Of a stretch of 64,000 bases of DNA, positions 32,816 to 42,630 are shown one piece after another. The notes under the pieces were generated by a model. That model did not search any database. It saw nothing but the letters and a program-made list of their open reading frames with translations, and was not told the DNA's origin. The DNA is taken from NCBI RefSeq assembly GCF_003325755.1, contig NZ_QORI02000016.1, forward strand, positions 1 through 64,000, given 5' to 3'. Position numbers and translations under genes: made by a program. Every line of letters starts with the position of its first letter. Position 1 is the first letter of the stretch. The stretch comes from Pseudomonas sp. SST3. Lineage in GTDB: Bacteria > Pseudomonadota > Gammaproteobacteria > Pseudomonadales > Pseudomonadaceae.

Positions 32816-34107
32816 CGTGATTCTCCGCTATTAAAGAACAAGGGTTGGTAAGGTCGCAGTACCAGATCCCGGTTAACGATGATGCGCACCGGCAAGCCTG
32901 GCCGCTCGGTCAATGTCGGTTGGATGTTCATATTGCGCCGGGTCATCTCCTGCCCAACTTGATTCACGCTGTCCTGCAGGCCATCACGACCGGCAATGAT
33001 GACGCGATTGCCGTCCTGGCGGTTTTCGGGTGCGGCCAGCTCGGCGCCAATACCCAGCAGCGTTGTCAACGCAGCGCCGGCGAAGACGCGATGCCAGTGC
33101 CAATCCACCCCGTCCTCCAGACCGGCATAGCCGGCCGGGTCACTGCCGATCAGGTTATCCAGCGTCAGCGAACTCATGTCCGGCAGGATGATGCGATTCC
33201 ACACCACCTGCACGCGGCTCTGCCCGTAGCTGACCTGGCTGTTGTAGCGACCGAGGATGCGCGAACCCTGGGGGATCAGCAGGTGATTACCGGTTGCCGT
33301 GTCGTAGACCGGCTCTGTCACGGTACCGATAACATCGCCCGGAAGGTCGGACTTGATTCCGGTCACCAGCGCGCCGGCGATCACCGTGCCAGCCATGACC
33401 TGATATGGCGACGCAGCTAGCTGCAGGTGTCCCGTTTTGCGGGTGGCCACGGCGGCAGATTGCTGGAACTGCTCTTTCTGCTCTTGCCGGTTCTGCACGG
33501 CGGTCGGATCGGCCGGTTGCGCCGTTACCGAGTCAGAAGCGGGCACCTGTGGATCAAAGTCCGCTAGCGTTGACGAATCCACGGTCCGTTCAGCCGAGAC
33601 GGTTGCAGTTGCGGCAGGGCGCTGGCTACCAGTGTGAAAAAACAGCGACGAGCCAGCCGCCTCCTCCGCCTCTTTCAGCAGCGCCAGTCGTTCGGCCTCG
33701 GCGGGATCCTGTCCTGGTGGCATGTAGTTGGATGCCGCCGGCCGCTGCGACCTCACGATGGCTGGGCCAAGATCGCCCGGAAGCGGAGGTCCCAGCTCGG
33801 GAGGCTGCGGCAGTGTTGTCGGCGGCAGTTGGGAGTAGTCTGCTGGCAGCCGCTCGAGCCCCTCGGAGCGAGAAACACGGTCGACATTGTAAAGCTCGGC
33901 CGAACCGTTCCCTCCACGTGGCCCCGGTGGCTGCAGCGACCAGATCGTGGCGCCCAGCACAGCGACAGCGAGCCCACCGGCAAGCGCTGCCAGGGTTCGT
34001 CGGCTCAATCGCTTAACTGGACGTGGCCGAGCGCGCAACGCCACTGCTTCCGGCGGGACCTTGTTGACCTGTGGCGCCAAGGAATCGGGACTATCTTCCT
34101 GGCTCAT
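32812..34107 (-). CDS. trbI: Conjugal transfer protein TrbI (VirB10 family)
   Basis: This 431-aa protein spans the envelope and links the inner-membrane ATPases to the outer-membrane pore of the type IV secretion channel. It has a short cytoplasmic N-terminus, one membrane helix near residues 38-58 and a Pro/Gln-rich periplasmic linker. The VirB10 beta-barrel domain runs from about residue 225 and includes VMAGTVIAGALVTGIKSDLP, LLIPQGSRILGRYN and GTGELA-like ALTTLLGIGAELA. It overlaps DUF2274 by 4 bp and follows trbG after 2 bp. Confidence 0.92.
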   Translation of the reverse strand: MSQEDSPDSLAPQVNKVPPEAVALRARPRPVKRLSRRTLAALAGGLAVAVLGATIWSLQPPGPRGGNGSAELYNVDRVSRSEGLERLPADYSQLPPTTLPQPPELGPPLPGDLGPAIVRSQRPAASNYMPPGQDPAEAERLALLKEAEEAAGSSLFFHTGSQRPAATATVSAERTVDSSTLADFDPQVPASDSVTAQPADPTAVQNRQEQKEQFQQSAAVATRKTGHLQLAASPYQVMAGTVIAGALVTGIKSDLPGDVIGTVTEPVYDTATGNHLLIPQGSRILGRYNSQVSYGQSRVQVVWNRIILPDMSSLTLDNLIGSDPAGYAGLEDGVDWHWHRVFAGAALTTLLGIGAELAAPENRQDGNRVIIAGRDGLQDSVNQVGQEMTRRNMNIQPTLTERPGLPVRIIVNRDLVLRPYQPLFFNSGESR

Positions 34108-34109
34108 GC

Positions 34110-35102
34110 TCAGTGCCCTCGCGTCAGGCCGTCTGTACGCTCGATACGCACTACGTCGCCCTTATCCGCACCCAGGCGCAGCTCAGCCGCACCAAAGAGT
34201 CGGTCGACGATGTAGTACGGCGAGCGGAAGCGGTAGTTGACCAGTTGCCCATCGCCCTGCGCGCCAATCACGAACATGGGCGGTAGCTCACCCTGAGCGA
34301 TGCCGGCAGGAAACTGGATGTACACTTTTTCGCCGTCATCAAAGGCACGCAGCGGCTGCCAAGGTGGATTGCTCCCGCTGATCGCATAGCGGAAGCGGAT
34401 TCGTTCCAACGAAAGGCCGGTATCGACCGGCGCGCTCGCCTGTGCGGCCCGTGCCTGACGCTGCAGGGCCAGCATCCGGCCTTTCGGGTAATCCCAGGAG
34501 ACCGACGCCATCCAGGCTTTCTCGGTGGAGGTCAGTTCGATCAGGTAGGTCCGGCGGCTGGTCGTGATAACCAGGTTGGTTTTCAGATCCGAGCGTATCG
34601 GCTTGACCAGCACACTGACGCGCAACGCGTCGCCGGCACCGCTGGAAGTATCGCCGACGATCCAGCGCACCGTGTCGCCGGCGGCTACCGTCACCAGTTC
34701 CTCACCAGCCTGCAGCCCAATGGCGGTCACCCGCCCCGGCGCGGCATATATCTGATACAGCGCGCCTTCGCTGTAGGGCCAGACCTGGATGGCATTGATG
34801 TACCCCTCACGGATAGGCGCCATTCGTGCCTCGCGATTCGCGCGCGATACGCGTTCCTTTTCGTCGACCGGCTCCGGCGAGGCCTCGGAGTCATCGGCAA
34901 CTGGTAGAGGTTTCATCTGCGCGGGCAGCGGCAGCAGTTTCGGGACTTCAACTACCTCTACTGGTTTCGGTGGCTCAGGCAGCGGTTGTGCCTGCACAGG
35001 CTCGTCGAGCGAGATGCGCGGCGCCGGCTTGTCTTGGGTCGCACACCCGGCGATAGCAAACAAGACGAGGGACAGGGCACTTATGCGGCAGGACAGGCTC
35101 AT
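34110..35102 (-). CDS. trbG: Conjugal transfer protein TrbG (VirB9 family)
   Basis: This is a 330-aa outer-membrane-complex subunit. A lipoprotein-like signal ends in FAIAGC (Cys near residue 20), followed by a Pro-rich linker and a VirB9/CagX domain: IQVWPYSEGALYQIYAAPGR near residue 108, TTSRRTYLIELTSTEKAW and DDGEKVYIQFPAGIAQGELP. It forms the outer-membrane pore with TrbI. The start overlaps the trbF stop by 4 bp. Confidence 0.92.
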   Translation of the reverse strand: MSLSCRISALSLVLFAIAGCATQDKPAPRISLDEPVQAQPLPEPPKPVEVVEVPKLLPLPAQMKPLPVADDSEASPEPVDEKERVSRANREARMAPIREGYINAIQVWPYSEGALYQIYAAPGRVTAIGLQAGEELVTVAAGDTVRWIVGDTSSGAGDALRVSVLVKPIRSDLKTNLVITTSRRTYLIELTSTEKAWMASVSWDYPKGRMLALQRQARAAQASAPVDTGLSLERIRFRYAISGSNPPWQPLRAFDDGEKVYIQFPAGIAQGELPPMFVIGAQGDGQLVNYRFRSPYYIVDRLFGAAELRLGADKGDVVRIERTDGLTRGH

Positions 35103-35803
35103 GGCTTGGCTCCTTCAGATGCATCCAGTTCGCGACTCCAAGACAGTCCGTTGACGTAGATGCCCAACGGATTCTTGCGCAGACGCTGTTCGGTGCGCGG
35201 TGTTTGCTGGACAGTGGAAATCACCGCATTCCAGCGTTCGGTGCCGGCGGGCGCGCCATTGACGAAGCGCTGCTCCGTCCAGCGCACGTTGAAGGACGCG
35301 TCGCTTGCGCGCACCACGCTGATCACCTGAACCGTCACCGACTCCTTGCCGACGCGGGCAAACGGATCGTTGGTGCGTGCGTAATCGTTGAGCACGGCTG
35401 CACCGCGGTCAGTGGTGAAGTTGTAGGCGTCGAGCCAGTTCTGCCGAACGACAATCGGATCGATCGACAGCGAGCGCACCAGGGTGACGAAGCGCGCCAG
35501 GTGATAGGCCACCTGTGCATCGGCTGGCCGGTAGGGTGTGGCGGCCTCGCCGACCGCCCGCACCTGGCCACTGCTGTCTACCTCCACCACATAGGGCGTG
35601 ACGATCGATTGGGCCGAACGCCAGACCAAACCGCACGCCATCAGCAGTGCAAGCAACAGGCAACCAAAGGCCATGAGCCGCCAGTTCTTCGCCTGCACAC
35701 GAGCCGAGCCAATGCGCTCATCCCAAGCCTGCCCAGCGGCCTGATACGGGGTCGCGGGTTGTGGCGTCTCGGCGTAGCGCACGCGTGGTCGTTTGAAGCG
35801 CAT
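35099..35803 (-). CDS. trbF: Conjugal transfer protein TrbF (VirB8 family)
   Basis: This is a 234-aa bitopic inner-membrane subunit of the secretion channel. The cytoplasmic N-terminus (about 45 residues) is followed by a membrane helix (LMAFGCLLLALLMACGLVW) and a periplasmic VirB8-like domain with FVTLVRSLSIDPIVVRQNWL and WTEQRFVNG. ATG 35803 has a strong AAGGAGGGAG site; the frame is open about 150 bp further upstream over trbL but without support. Confidence 0.92.
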   Translation of the reverse strand: MRFKRPRVRYAETPQPATPYQAAGQAWDERIGSARVQAKNWRLMAFGCLLLALLMACGLVWRSAQSIVTPYVVEVDSSGQVRAVGEAATPYRPADAQVAYHLARFVTLVRSLSIDPIVVRQNWLDAYNFTTDRGAAVLNDYARTNDPFARVGKESVTVQVISVVRASDASFNVRWTEQRFVNGAPAGTERWNAVISTVQQTPRTEQRLRKNPLGIYVNGLSWSRELDASEGAKP

Positions 35804-35816
35804 GACTCCCTCCTTA

Positions 35817-36998
35817 TCAATCCGAATCGCGCAGGTTAGGCCCACTGCCTGAACTGCCGCTGTCGCCACCGCGTAGCGTGTGCGCAACGGTGGTAGCGGC
35901 ATGGCTGAGTTGCTGACGCTGCTGCAGGCGCCTGGCCCATGCGGGTTGCGCCTTCGCATCGGTGGCGACGTTTGCTGCGTTGTTCAGCGGGGCCGCGCGG
36001 CCGGCAGCTGCACCTCCGCCTGCTGTTGCAAACAGCCCCCCAAGCGAGCGCGCGCCCGCAGCGAGTTTTGCGCTCGACGCCATACGCGCACCGGCCGCAA
36101 CTGCAGCGCCAGCACCGGTCGCTGCAGCCCCAACGCCTGCGGCCAACCCGGCCGTGCCGAGCGCAGCGCCAGCCATGGCCCCAGCCCCGAGCTGCGGGCC
36201 GCCGGAGATCAACCCGGTGGCAATGCCCGGCCCGAAAATGCCCAGCGCGAGCAAAGCCAGCGACGCCAGCACGACGACCAGCGCGTGATCGATGGAAGGC
36301 TCATCAGGGTGCACCTGGAATTCGGCGAAGAGCCCTGTACCGATGCCGACGATGACCGCCAGTACCAGGACCTTGACGCCCGAGGACACAACATTGCCGA
36401 GTACCTTTTCGGCGAGGAAGGCGGTCTTGTTCCATAGTGCGAACGGCACCAGCACGAAACCGGCGAGCGTGGTCAGCTTGAACTCGATCAATGTGATGAA
36501 CAGCTGCACGGCCAAGGTGAAGAAGCAGACGATGACAACCAGATAGGCCAGAAACAGGATGACGATGGGCTCAAGATTGACGAACACCTCGGGGAAACCG
36601 GTCAGGTCGCCAATCTGCTTGAGGATCGGCGCACCGGCGTCGATACCCACCTTAGCCAAGCGCCCTGGCTGGAGGAAGCTCTCCATGCTCAGCGAGCCGG
36701 TTGCTGTCACGCCCAGTCCGGCAAAGGACCGGAAGACGATGCCAGCCAGCCAGTTGAAATTGCCAATGATGTAGGCGAAGGCGCCGACATAGAGCACCTT
36801 GCGGATCAGCTTCGCCATAACGTCTTCGCCCCCGCCGGTGGCATGACCGAGCGCCCAGTACAACCCAGCGATCGTCATGTCGATGGCCACTAGCGTGGCG
36901 GTCAGGTAGGCGACTTCTCCTTGCAACAGTCCGAAGCCCGAGTCGATGTAGCGGGAAAACGTGTCGAGGAAACGGTCGATGACCGTGACGTCATTCAT
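35817..36998 (-). CDS. trbL: Conjugal transfer protein TrbL (VirB6 family)
   Basis: This is a 393-aa polytopic inner-membrane channel component. There are about six hydrophobic helices between residues 25 and 265 (VAYLTATLVAIDMTIAGLYW, then LFLAYLVVIVCFFTLAVQLF). The C-terminus is a Gly/Ala-rich low-complexity segment (AGAALGTAGLAAGVGAAATG) typical of TrbL. ATG 36998 overlaps the end of the upstream trbK-type gene by 8 bp. Confidence 0.92.
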   Translation of the reverse strand: MNDVTVIDRFLDTFSRYIDSGFGLLQGEVAYLTATLVAIDMTIAGLYWALGHATGGGEDVMAKLIRKVLYVGAFAYIIGNFNWLAGIVFRSFAGLGVTATGSLSMESFLQPGRLAKVGIDAGAPILKQIGDLTGFPEVFVNLEPIVILFLAYLVVIVCFFTLAVQLFITLIEFKLTTLAGFVLVPFALWNKTAFLAEKVLGNVVSSGVKVLVLAVIVGIGTGLFAEFQVHPDEPSIDHALVVVLASLALLALGIFGPGIATGLISGGPQLGAGAMAGAALGTAGLAAGVGAAATGAGAAVAAGARMASSAKLAAGARSLGGLFATAGGGAAAGRAAPLNNAANVATDAKAQPAWARRLQQRQQLSHAATTVAHTLRGGDSGSSGSGPNLRDSD

Positions 36999-37296
36999 GG
37001 GCAGCCCTCTGCCGCGAAAGCATCCCGTGGCTCCGATCCGGGTCGGCATCAAGGGGCGCATCGAAGGTCGGCGGAATCGGCGGCAACAGCTCCAGGGCCC
37101 CGAACTCGTCCGGGCCACCCTTCCCTTCTAAGAAACGGTGCCGATACGCCTCGGCAGGCGCGCACGCCGTCATGGTGCTAGAGACACACCGCGCGCGCTG
37201 CGCCTCGGGCCAAAGCGACTCCTGCGGCAAACGTTCGCTGCGGGGTTGATCACAACCAACCAAAAACCCAGCCCACAACAGCAACACACATCGCAT
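36991..37296 (-). CDS. Putative entry-exclusion protein TrbK-alt
   Basis: This is a 101-aa small exported protein. A short hydrophobic start with lipobox-like FLVGC (Cys near residue 15) is followed by RARCVSSTMTACAPAEAYRH and FLEGKGGPDE, features shared by the alternative TrbK proteins found between trbJ and trbL in Tn4371-type elements. Exclusion proteins stop the cell from acting as recipient for the same element. It overlaps trbL by 8 bp and follows trbJ after 11 bp. Confidence 0.72.
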   Translation of the reverse strand: MRCVLLLWAGFLVGCDQPRSERLPQESLWPEAQRARCVSSTMTACAPAEAYRHRFLEGKGGPDEFGALELLPPIPPTFDAPLDADPDRSHGMLSRQRAAHE

Positions 37297-37307
37297 GGCG
37301 ATCTCCG

Positions 37308-38039
37308 TCAGTTGCCGTAAAAGCGAACGGGGTATGGCGTGTACGGCGTGCCCTTGCCCAGGAAGCGTTGGCGAACCTCGCGGGCACGCTCGGTTGCTGC
37401 CGCCTGGCGGGCTAGTTCCAGTGAGGCCGCACGGTCCTGAGTGAGCTGAAGTAGCTGAGTCTGGATCGACTGCTTGGCCTGCAGGGCCAGCAGTTGGTTG
37501 GTGGCCTGCATGGCCTGCAGCGCGCCGGTGGCCGACTGGCTCTGCCCCACCAGGTCAGCTAGCGCACCCTCATCGTCGTTGAGGTTGCGGGAAACCTGCG
37601 CCTGTATACGCATAGCCGTATGCAGGCCACCGAGCGTGTGGGCCCAACGTTCCTGAGCGTCCCGGTACATCTGATCGCCGCTAACGGTGGCTGCGTATTT
37701 TTCCGGATACAGCCGCGCAAACTCACGATCGAGGTTCTGTACGTCGAAGGCCAGCCCCTGCGCCTCGGCGATCAGCTGCTCGCTTTTCACCAGCGAGGCG
37801 CGTAGCCGATTGACGACGTCGTAATCGAGGCTGGCGAGGTTCCGCGCCTGATTAACGAGCATCTGCGATTCGTTCTGCAGCTGCTCGACCTGGTTATTGA
37901 TCTGCTCCAGCGTGCGAACCGCTGTCAGTGTGTTCTGCACGAGGTTGGTTGGGTCAATTACCGTCATCGCCGATACCGGCAGAAAGGTCAGCAACCACCA
38001 CGCAGCAGCGAGGGACGAGAAACAAACGCCTTTGCTCAT
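37308..38039 (-). CDS. trbJ: Conjugal transfer protein TrbJ (VirB5 family)
   Basis: This is a 243-aa periplasmic minor pilus or adhesin subunit. A signal peptide (AAAWWLLTFLPVSAMT) leads into VIDPTNLVQNTLTAVRTLEQ, the standard TrbJ start, then long coiled-coil helices (INNQVEQLQNESQMLVNQAR and ATNQLLALQAKQSIQTQLLQ). It ends in RQRFLGKGTPYTPYPVRFYG. Its start overlaps the trbE stop by 4 bp. Confidence 0.92.
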   Translation of the reverse strand: MSKGVCFSSLAAAWWLLTFLPVSAMTVIDPTNLVQNTLTAVRTLEQINNQVEQLQNESQMLVNQARNLASLDYDVVNRLRASLVKSEQLIAEAQGLAFDVQNLDREFARLYPEKYAATVSGDQMYRDAQERWAHTLGGLHTAMRIQAQVSRNLNDDEGALADLVGQSQSATGALQAMQATNQLLALQAKQSIQTQLLQLTQDRAASLELARQAAATERAREVRQRFLGKGTPYTPYPVRFYGN

Positions 38040-40485
38040 GGGGCGTTCTCCTGTGCTCCAGCGGAATCGACAACCGCTGCGGGTGGCGCGGACGACAGCA
38101 ACTCAGCCGCCCAGTCGAGGCCACGATGACGCAGCCAGGCCGCGGCGAAGCCCGGCACACCGGCCTCGTGGAGCGCGCTATCGATGGCGCGCTGGTCCTG
38201 GGGGGTCGAAGCGCCGGCGAACGCAAGCGCGACCGGCCCCAGATCGAGGTCGAACAGGCGATTGCCCGCGCGGGATTGGTAGTAGTAGTCGCGTTTGGGC
38301 TGGGCAGTGGCGACGATCTCGAGCTGCCGCGCATTGAGGCCGAAGCTATCGTAGATGGCGCGGATCTGCGGCTCGGCGGCCTGCGGGTTGGGTAGGAAGA
38401 TACGGCTCGCGCAGCTCTCGATGATCGCCGGGGCGATGGTCGAATCCTTGATGTCAGCCAGAGATTGCGTGGCGAAAATCACGCTGACGTTCTTCTTGCG
38501 AAGGGTCTTGAGCCACTGGCGAATGCGCGCTGCGAACAACGGGTCGTCGAGGAACAGCCAGGACTCGTCGAGGATCAACAGCGTCGGCGCGCCATCGAAG
38601 CGCTCCTCCAGCCTCGCAAACAGATAACCCAGCACAGCCAGCACCGCCGCCTTGCTGTGCATCAGATCTTCCATCTCGAAGCACTGCACATCGGCCATGC
38701 TCAGGTAGTCGAGATCGGCATCGAGCAGCTTGCCGTGCGCACCACCGAGCACGTAGGGCGCCAACGCCTGACGCAGCGCGTTCGACTGCAGCAGCACCGA
38801 CAGGCCGGTAAGCGTACGCTGCTCAACGGGCGCACCCGCAAGGCTGCCGAGCGCCGACCAGATCGCAGCCTTTTCCTCAGGACCGGCAACCACACCTTCC
38901 TGAAGCAGACGCCCCTCGATCCACTCGGCCGCCCAGCTGCGACAGCACTCCTCGTCATGCGCGCGAGCGGCTGGAAGGCAATCGCGCCATCGGCGCCCAG
39001 GTCATAATATTCGCCGCCCAGCCCCAACACAGTCGCTCGCATCGAGCGCCCCATGTCGAAAGCGAAGATGCGCGATCCCGGGTAACGACGAAACTGCATC
39101 GCCAGCGTCGCAAGCAGGACCGATTTGCCCATGCCGGTCGGACCGACCACCAGCGTGTGTCCCACATCGCCGATATGGGTCACCAACCTGAACGGCGTGG
39201 ACCCCTCGGTGCGCGTCACGATCAACGGCGGGCCGTCGAGGTGGGCGTTGCGCTCCGGCCCGGCCCAGACGGCGGACAGAGGCATCAGGTGTGCCAGGTT
39301 CAACGTCGAAACGATGGGCTGGCGCACGTTGGCGTAGGCGTTGCCCGGGATGGACGACAGCCACGCCTCGACCGCGTTGAGGCTTTCCGCAATGGTAACG
39401 AAGCCTCGGCCCTGGATGACGCGCTCCACGCTGCGAAGCTTCTCGTCGGCCAGGTCGGCGTCCGCATCGAGCACCGTCACGGTCGCAGTCAGGTAGCCAA
39501 AGGCAACCTGGTCACTGCCCAGCGCCTGAAGGGCGGCATCTGCGTCGGTCGCCTTATTGCCGGCGTCGGTGTCAACCAGCGGGCTTTCCTGTTGGAATAA
39601 CGTCTCGCGCAGCAGCGCCAGCACGCTTTTGCGCTTGGCGAACCACTGGCGGCGCACGCGACCCAGCTCGCTCTCCGCTTCGTCCTTGTCAAGACAGAGG
39701 AAACGAGAGCTCCAACGATAGGCAAAGCCCAGCCGGTTGAGGTCATCCAGAATTCCCGGCCAGGTCGAGTTCGGGAATCCGCGCAGCGTAACTACCCGAA
39801 GATGCTCACCGCCCAACATGGGCGCCAGTCCCCCGTGCAGCGGCACGTCGGCCAACAGCACGTCGAGGTGAAACGGGACTTGCGGGACGCCGACGCGATG
39901 ACGTCGGGTCGAGACGGTCCCGTGCAGGTAGCTCAGCGTGTCGCCATCATCCAGCCAGTCGATCTCCGGCATGACGCCCGCCAGCAGGTCGAGGATCCGC
40001 TCGGTCTCGGCAATGAACGCCGTGAGGCGCTCGCGCCAGTCCACGCCGGCCGACGAGCTGTTTTCATAGATCAACTTGGCAGCGCGGGCATGCGACTCCT
40101 CTGGTGGCAGGAACTGCAACGTGAGGTGGTAGCGGCTCTCAAAGTGGTTGCCGGTTTGCTCGAAGGTCGCCCGTCGCTCCTCATCAACCAGCCAGGACAG
40201 CGGCTCGGGGAAGTTCGACCTCGGATACGCGGCCACCGGCCAGCGGTCGGCTTCCACGAAGAGCGCCCAGCCAGTGCCAAGCCGGCGCAACGCATTGTTC
40301 AGCCGCGCCGTCGTCGCGACCAGCTCGCCCTGCGTCGCGCTGTCGAGGTCGGGCCCGCGAAAGCGCGCCGTGCGCTGAAACGAACCGTCCTTGTTCAGTA
40401 CGACGCCAGGTGCGACCAGTCCGGCCCAGGGCAGCCAGTCGGCGAGCAGCGCTGGGCGCTGGCGGTATTCAGTGAGATTCAGCAT
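38036..40485 (-). pseudogene. trbE: Conjugal transfer ATPase TrbE (VirB4 family), frameshifted
   Basis: TrbE energises assembly of the secretion channel. The N-terminal part starts MLNLTEYRQRPALLADWLPW at 40485 behind GGGGAGG and includes Walker A VGPTGMGKSVLLATL. The C-terminal part, in another frame, includes Walker B LLILDESWLF and VSVIFATQSLADI. The break is at about 38956/38957. The first frame reads QPLARMTRS, but one extra base (CGCATCGAC in place of CGCATGAC) would restore QPLARIDEECCRSWAAEWIE and continue into the second part. Either the gene is inactivated by a 1-bp deletion or the sequence has an error here. Confidence 0.85.
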
Positions 40486-40501
40486 TGCGACGGCCTCCCC
40501 C

Positions 40502-40771
40502 TCACACGTCCAGCAGCGGCTTGTGTTTGAGGTGTCGGGCAAACACCTGCATGAACTGCGGATCGACGCGCGCGCCCCAGACGGCCAACGCGTGGCCCAT
40601 CAGCCACAGCACCAATCCGGGCAGCCAGAGTTGCAGGCCCAGTCCGACGGCCGCCCCCAACGTGCCGTTGACAATGGCCACGGTGCGGGGCGCCCCGCCC
40701 AGCAGGATCGGCTCGGTCAGTGATCGGTGCAGCGGAACCTCGAAGCCCGGCAGGTCGACGTCGGCGCTCAT
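40502..40771 (-). CDS. trbD: Conjugal transfer protein TrbD (VirB3 family)
   Basis: This is an 89-aa inner-membrane protein with two closely spaced hydrophobic helices (VAIVNGTLGAAVGLGLQLWL, then GLVLWLMGHALAVWG), starting PGFEVPLHRSLTEPILLGGAPR and ending QVFARHLKHKPLLDV, as in the family. TrbD partners with TrbE. Its ATG would overlap the stop of an unbroken trbC (ATGA). Confidence 0.92.
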   Translation of the reverse strand: MSADVDLPGFEVPLHRSLTEPILLGGAPRTVAIVNGTLGAAVGLGLQLWLPGLVLWLMGHALAVWGARVDPQFMQVFARHLKHKPLLDV

Positions 40772-41150
40772 ACGACTGCCCGCCGGCGAAGCTGAAGAAC
40801 GTCAGGAAGAATGAGGACGCGGCAAAGGCAATGCTCAGGCCGAAGACAATCTGAATCAGTTTTCGGAAACCGCCCGAGGTATCACCAAACGCCAGCGCCA
40901 GGCCCGTCGCGATGATGATGATCACCGCCACGATGCGCGCCACCGGTCCCTGGATCGATTCAAGGATGGATTCGAGCGGCCCTTCCCATGGCATTGACGA
41001 GCCGGCCGCCCTCGCCGTGCCGGCGGTCGCCAGCATAACGGCGGCCAGCAACAGGCCGCTCTGGACAGGCGCGGCCAAGCGGCGAAGGCGCCCCAGGCCC
41101 AACAAGGAGCATGAGGACAAGCGGGAAACAGAGGCATGTGCAGATTTCAT
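40768..41150 (-). pseudogene. trbC: Conjugal pilin TrbC (VirB2 family), frameshifted near the end
   Basis: TrbC is the pilin precursor. The N-terminal 125 residues are normal: basic leader, signal helix (LLLAAVMLATAGTARAAG) and two pilin helices (IVAVIIIIATGLALAFG and LSIAFAASSFFLTFFSFAGG). The frame then runs on for about 95 unrelated residues across trbD to 40479. Adding one base in the C run at 40779-40781 (plus strand) would give the normal SFAGGAVV end, with a stop overlapping the trbD ATG. The window therefore shows a 1-bp deletion or sequence error. A long foreign tail would be expected to block pilin assembly. Confidence 0.8.
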
Positions 41151-42175
41151 GGCAGTTCTCCAAGCGAGGTTGAGGGCAACGAAGAAGATGCGTTTGAGAA
41201 GGCGGGCAATGCGTCCTGTGCATCCGTTAGGCGGTAGCCCGTAGCGTCGTGACCGACGACGCAGGCGACACTCTCGATTCGGCGAAGGCGGCCGCGGCCA
41301 GCGATGACGATCACCACGTTGACCGCCTCGGCAATCAACGCTCGAGGCGGATTCACGGCGACTTCCAGCACCAACTGCTCCAGCCGCAACAGCGCGCCCA
41401 GAGCAGAGCTGGCATGGATGGTGGCGATCCCACCGGGATGGCCGGTCCCCCAGACCTTGACGAGATCCAGCGCCTCCCCGCCGCGCACCTCACCCACCAC
41501 CACGCGGTCGGGACGTAGCCGCATCGTGGTACGCACCAACTCGCGCATGGACACCACGCCCGCACGAGTGCGAAGCGGTACGTGATCGCGGGCGGCGCAT
41601 TGCAGTTCAATGGTGTCCTCAAGCACCAGGACCCGATCACCAGTGGTGGCAATCTCGGCGAGCAGCGCATTGGCCAGCGTGGTTTTACCGGTACTGGTGC
41701 CACCTGCAATCAGGATGTTCCTGCGCTCCCGGACCATCTCGCGTAGGAAGGAGGCTTGGGCGTCGGTCATCATTCCGTCTGTCACGTAGCGCTCCAGCGG
41801 AATGACGCCCACGGCCCGCTTGCGCAAGGCGAAGGCGGGACCCGGCGCCGCGGGCGGCAGAATGCCCTCGAAGCGCTCGCCGGTTTCCGGCAGCTCGGCA
41901 CTCAGCAGCGGCTTGCCGCGGTGCACCTCCACGCCGACATGCGCAGCCACCAGGCGGATGATGCGCTCGCCATCCGCTTCGGATAGCTCAGCGCCGAGCG
42001 GCGCGCGCCCCGACGACAGTCGATCCACCCACAGCGTCCGGTCAGGGTTGAGCATGACCTCGACGACGTCGGGGTCTTCGAGCGCAGCAGCGATCAACGG
42101 CCCCATGGCAGTGCGGAGCATGGCGATACGCCGGTCGAGCGAGACTGCCTGGGTGGCCTGGGTCGCAGCAGTCAT
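41147..42175 (-). CDS. trbB: Conjugal transfer ATPase TrbB (VirB11 family)
   Basis: This is a 342-aa hexameric secretion ATPase. Markers are the N-terminal VMLNPDRTLWVDRLSSGRAP, Walker A AGGTSTGKTTLANALL near residue 160, Asp box LEDTIELQC, Walker B MRLRPDRVVVGEVRGGEALD and the His box GHPGGIATIHASSALGALLR. The frame is intact. It overlaps trbC and the CopG gene by 4 bp each, within one long transfer operon. Confidence 0.93.
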   Translation of the reverse strand: MTAATQATQAVSLDRRIAMLRTAMGPLIAAALEDPDVVEVMLNPDRTLWVDRLSSGRAPLGAELSEADGERIIRLVAAHVGVEVHRGKPLLSAELPETGERFEGILPPAAPGPAFALRKRAVGVIPLERYVTDGMMTDAQASFLREMVRERRNILIAGGTSTGKTTLANALLAEIATTGDRVLVLEDTIELQCAARDHVPLRTRAGVVSMRELVRTTMRLRPDRVVVGEVRGGEALDLVKVWGTGHPGGIATIHASSALGALLRLEQLVLEVAVNPPRALIAEAVNVVIVIAGRGRLRRIESVACVVGHDATGYRLTDAQDALPAFSNASSSLPSTSLGELP

Positions 42176-42630
42176 TGGCCTTGCTCCCGTGTTCCGTCCG
42201 CCGCCCCATCCAGGAGCTCACTCACCGAAGAGCGGTCCTCTACCAGGTCACGCACGAGGCTGCGGCCCCGCAAGAGGTGGCGACCGAGCTGCTCGACGAA
42301 CTGCTCGAAGCGCGCCTTGCCCTGAGCCTTGGCTGCCTCCTGATGGGCTTCGGGCACTGGTGTGCTGACGGTCAGGAAGTAGCGGATAAACAAGGCCAGC
42401 GTCTCGATCTCGATGGCCTGGTCGCGCTCAAGGCGCTCGAACTGCCGCGACAGGCGATCCAGCCGCTTTGCAATGGCGGCTTCGCGTTGGTCGCCGGCTT
42501 CGGGCGACAACCAGGACGCCAGCGCCGCGGCGACGATGGAGGACTTGGAAACACCCTTCTTGGCGGCCAGCTCGTCCAGGCGGCGGGCATGCTCGGGTTG
42601 AATGAACAGGTTGAGGCGGTACTGGCTCAT
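42172..42630 (-). CDS. CopG-family ribbon-helix-helix protein
   Basis: This is a 152-aa DNA-binding protein. The N-terminal ribbon-helix-helix reads YRLNLFIQPEHARRLDELAA and KKGVSKSSIVAAALASWLS, followed by a helical region with AIAKRLDRLSRQFERLERDQ. It lies between traG and trbB, overlapping both by 4 bp, its usual place in Tn4371-type elements. It probably regulates transfer genes or assists DNA processing. The name CopG refers to the fold, not to copper. Confidence 0.85.
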   Translation of the reverse strand: MSQYRLNLFIQPEHARRLDELAAKKGVSKSSIVAAALASWLSPEAGDQREAAIAKRLDRLSRQFERLERDQAIEIETLALFIRYFLTVSTPVPEAHQEAAKAQGKARFEQFVEQLGRHLLRGRSLVRDLVEDRSSVSELLDGAADGTREQGQ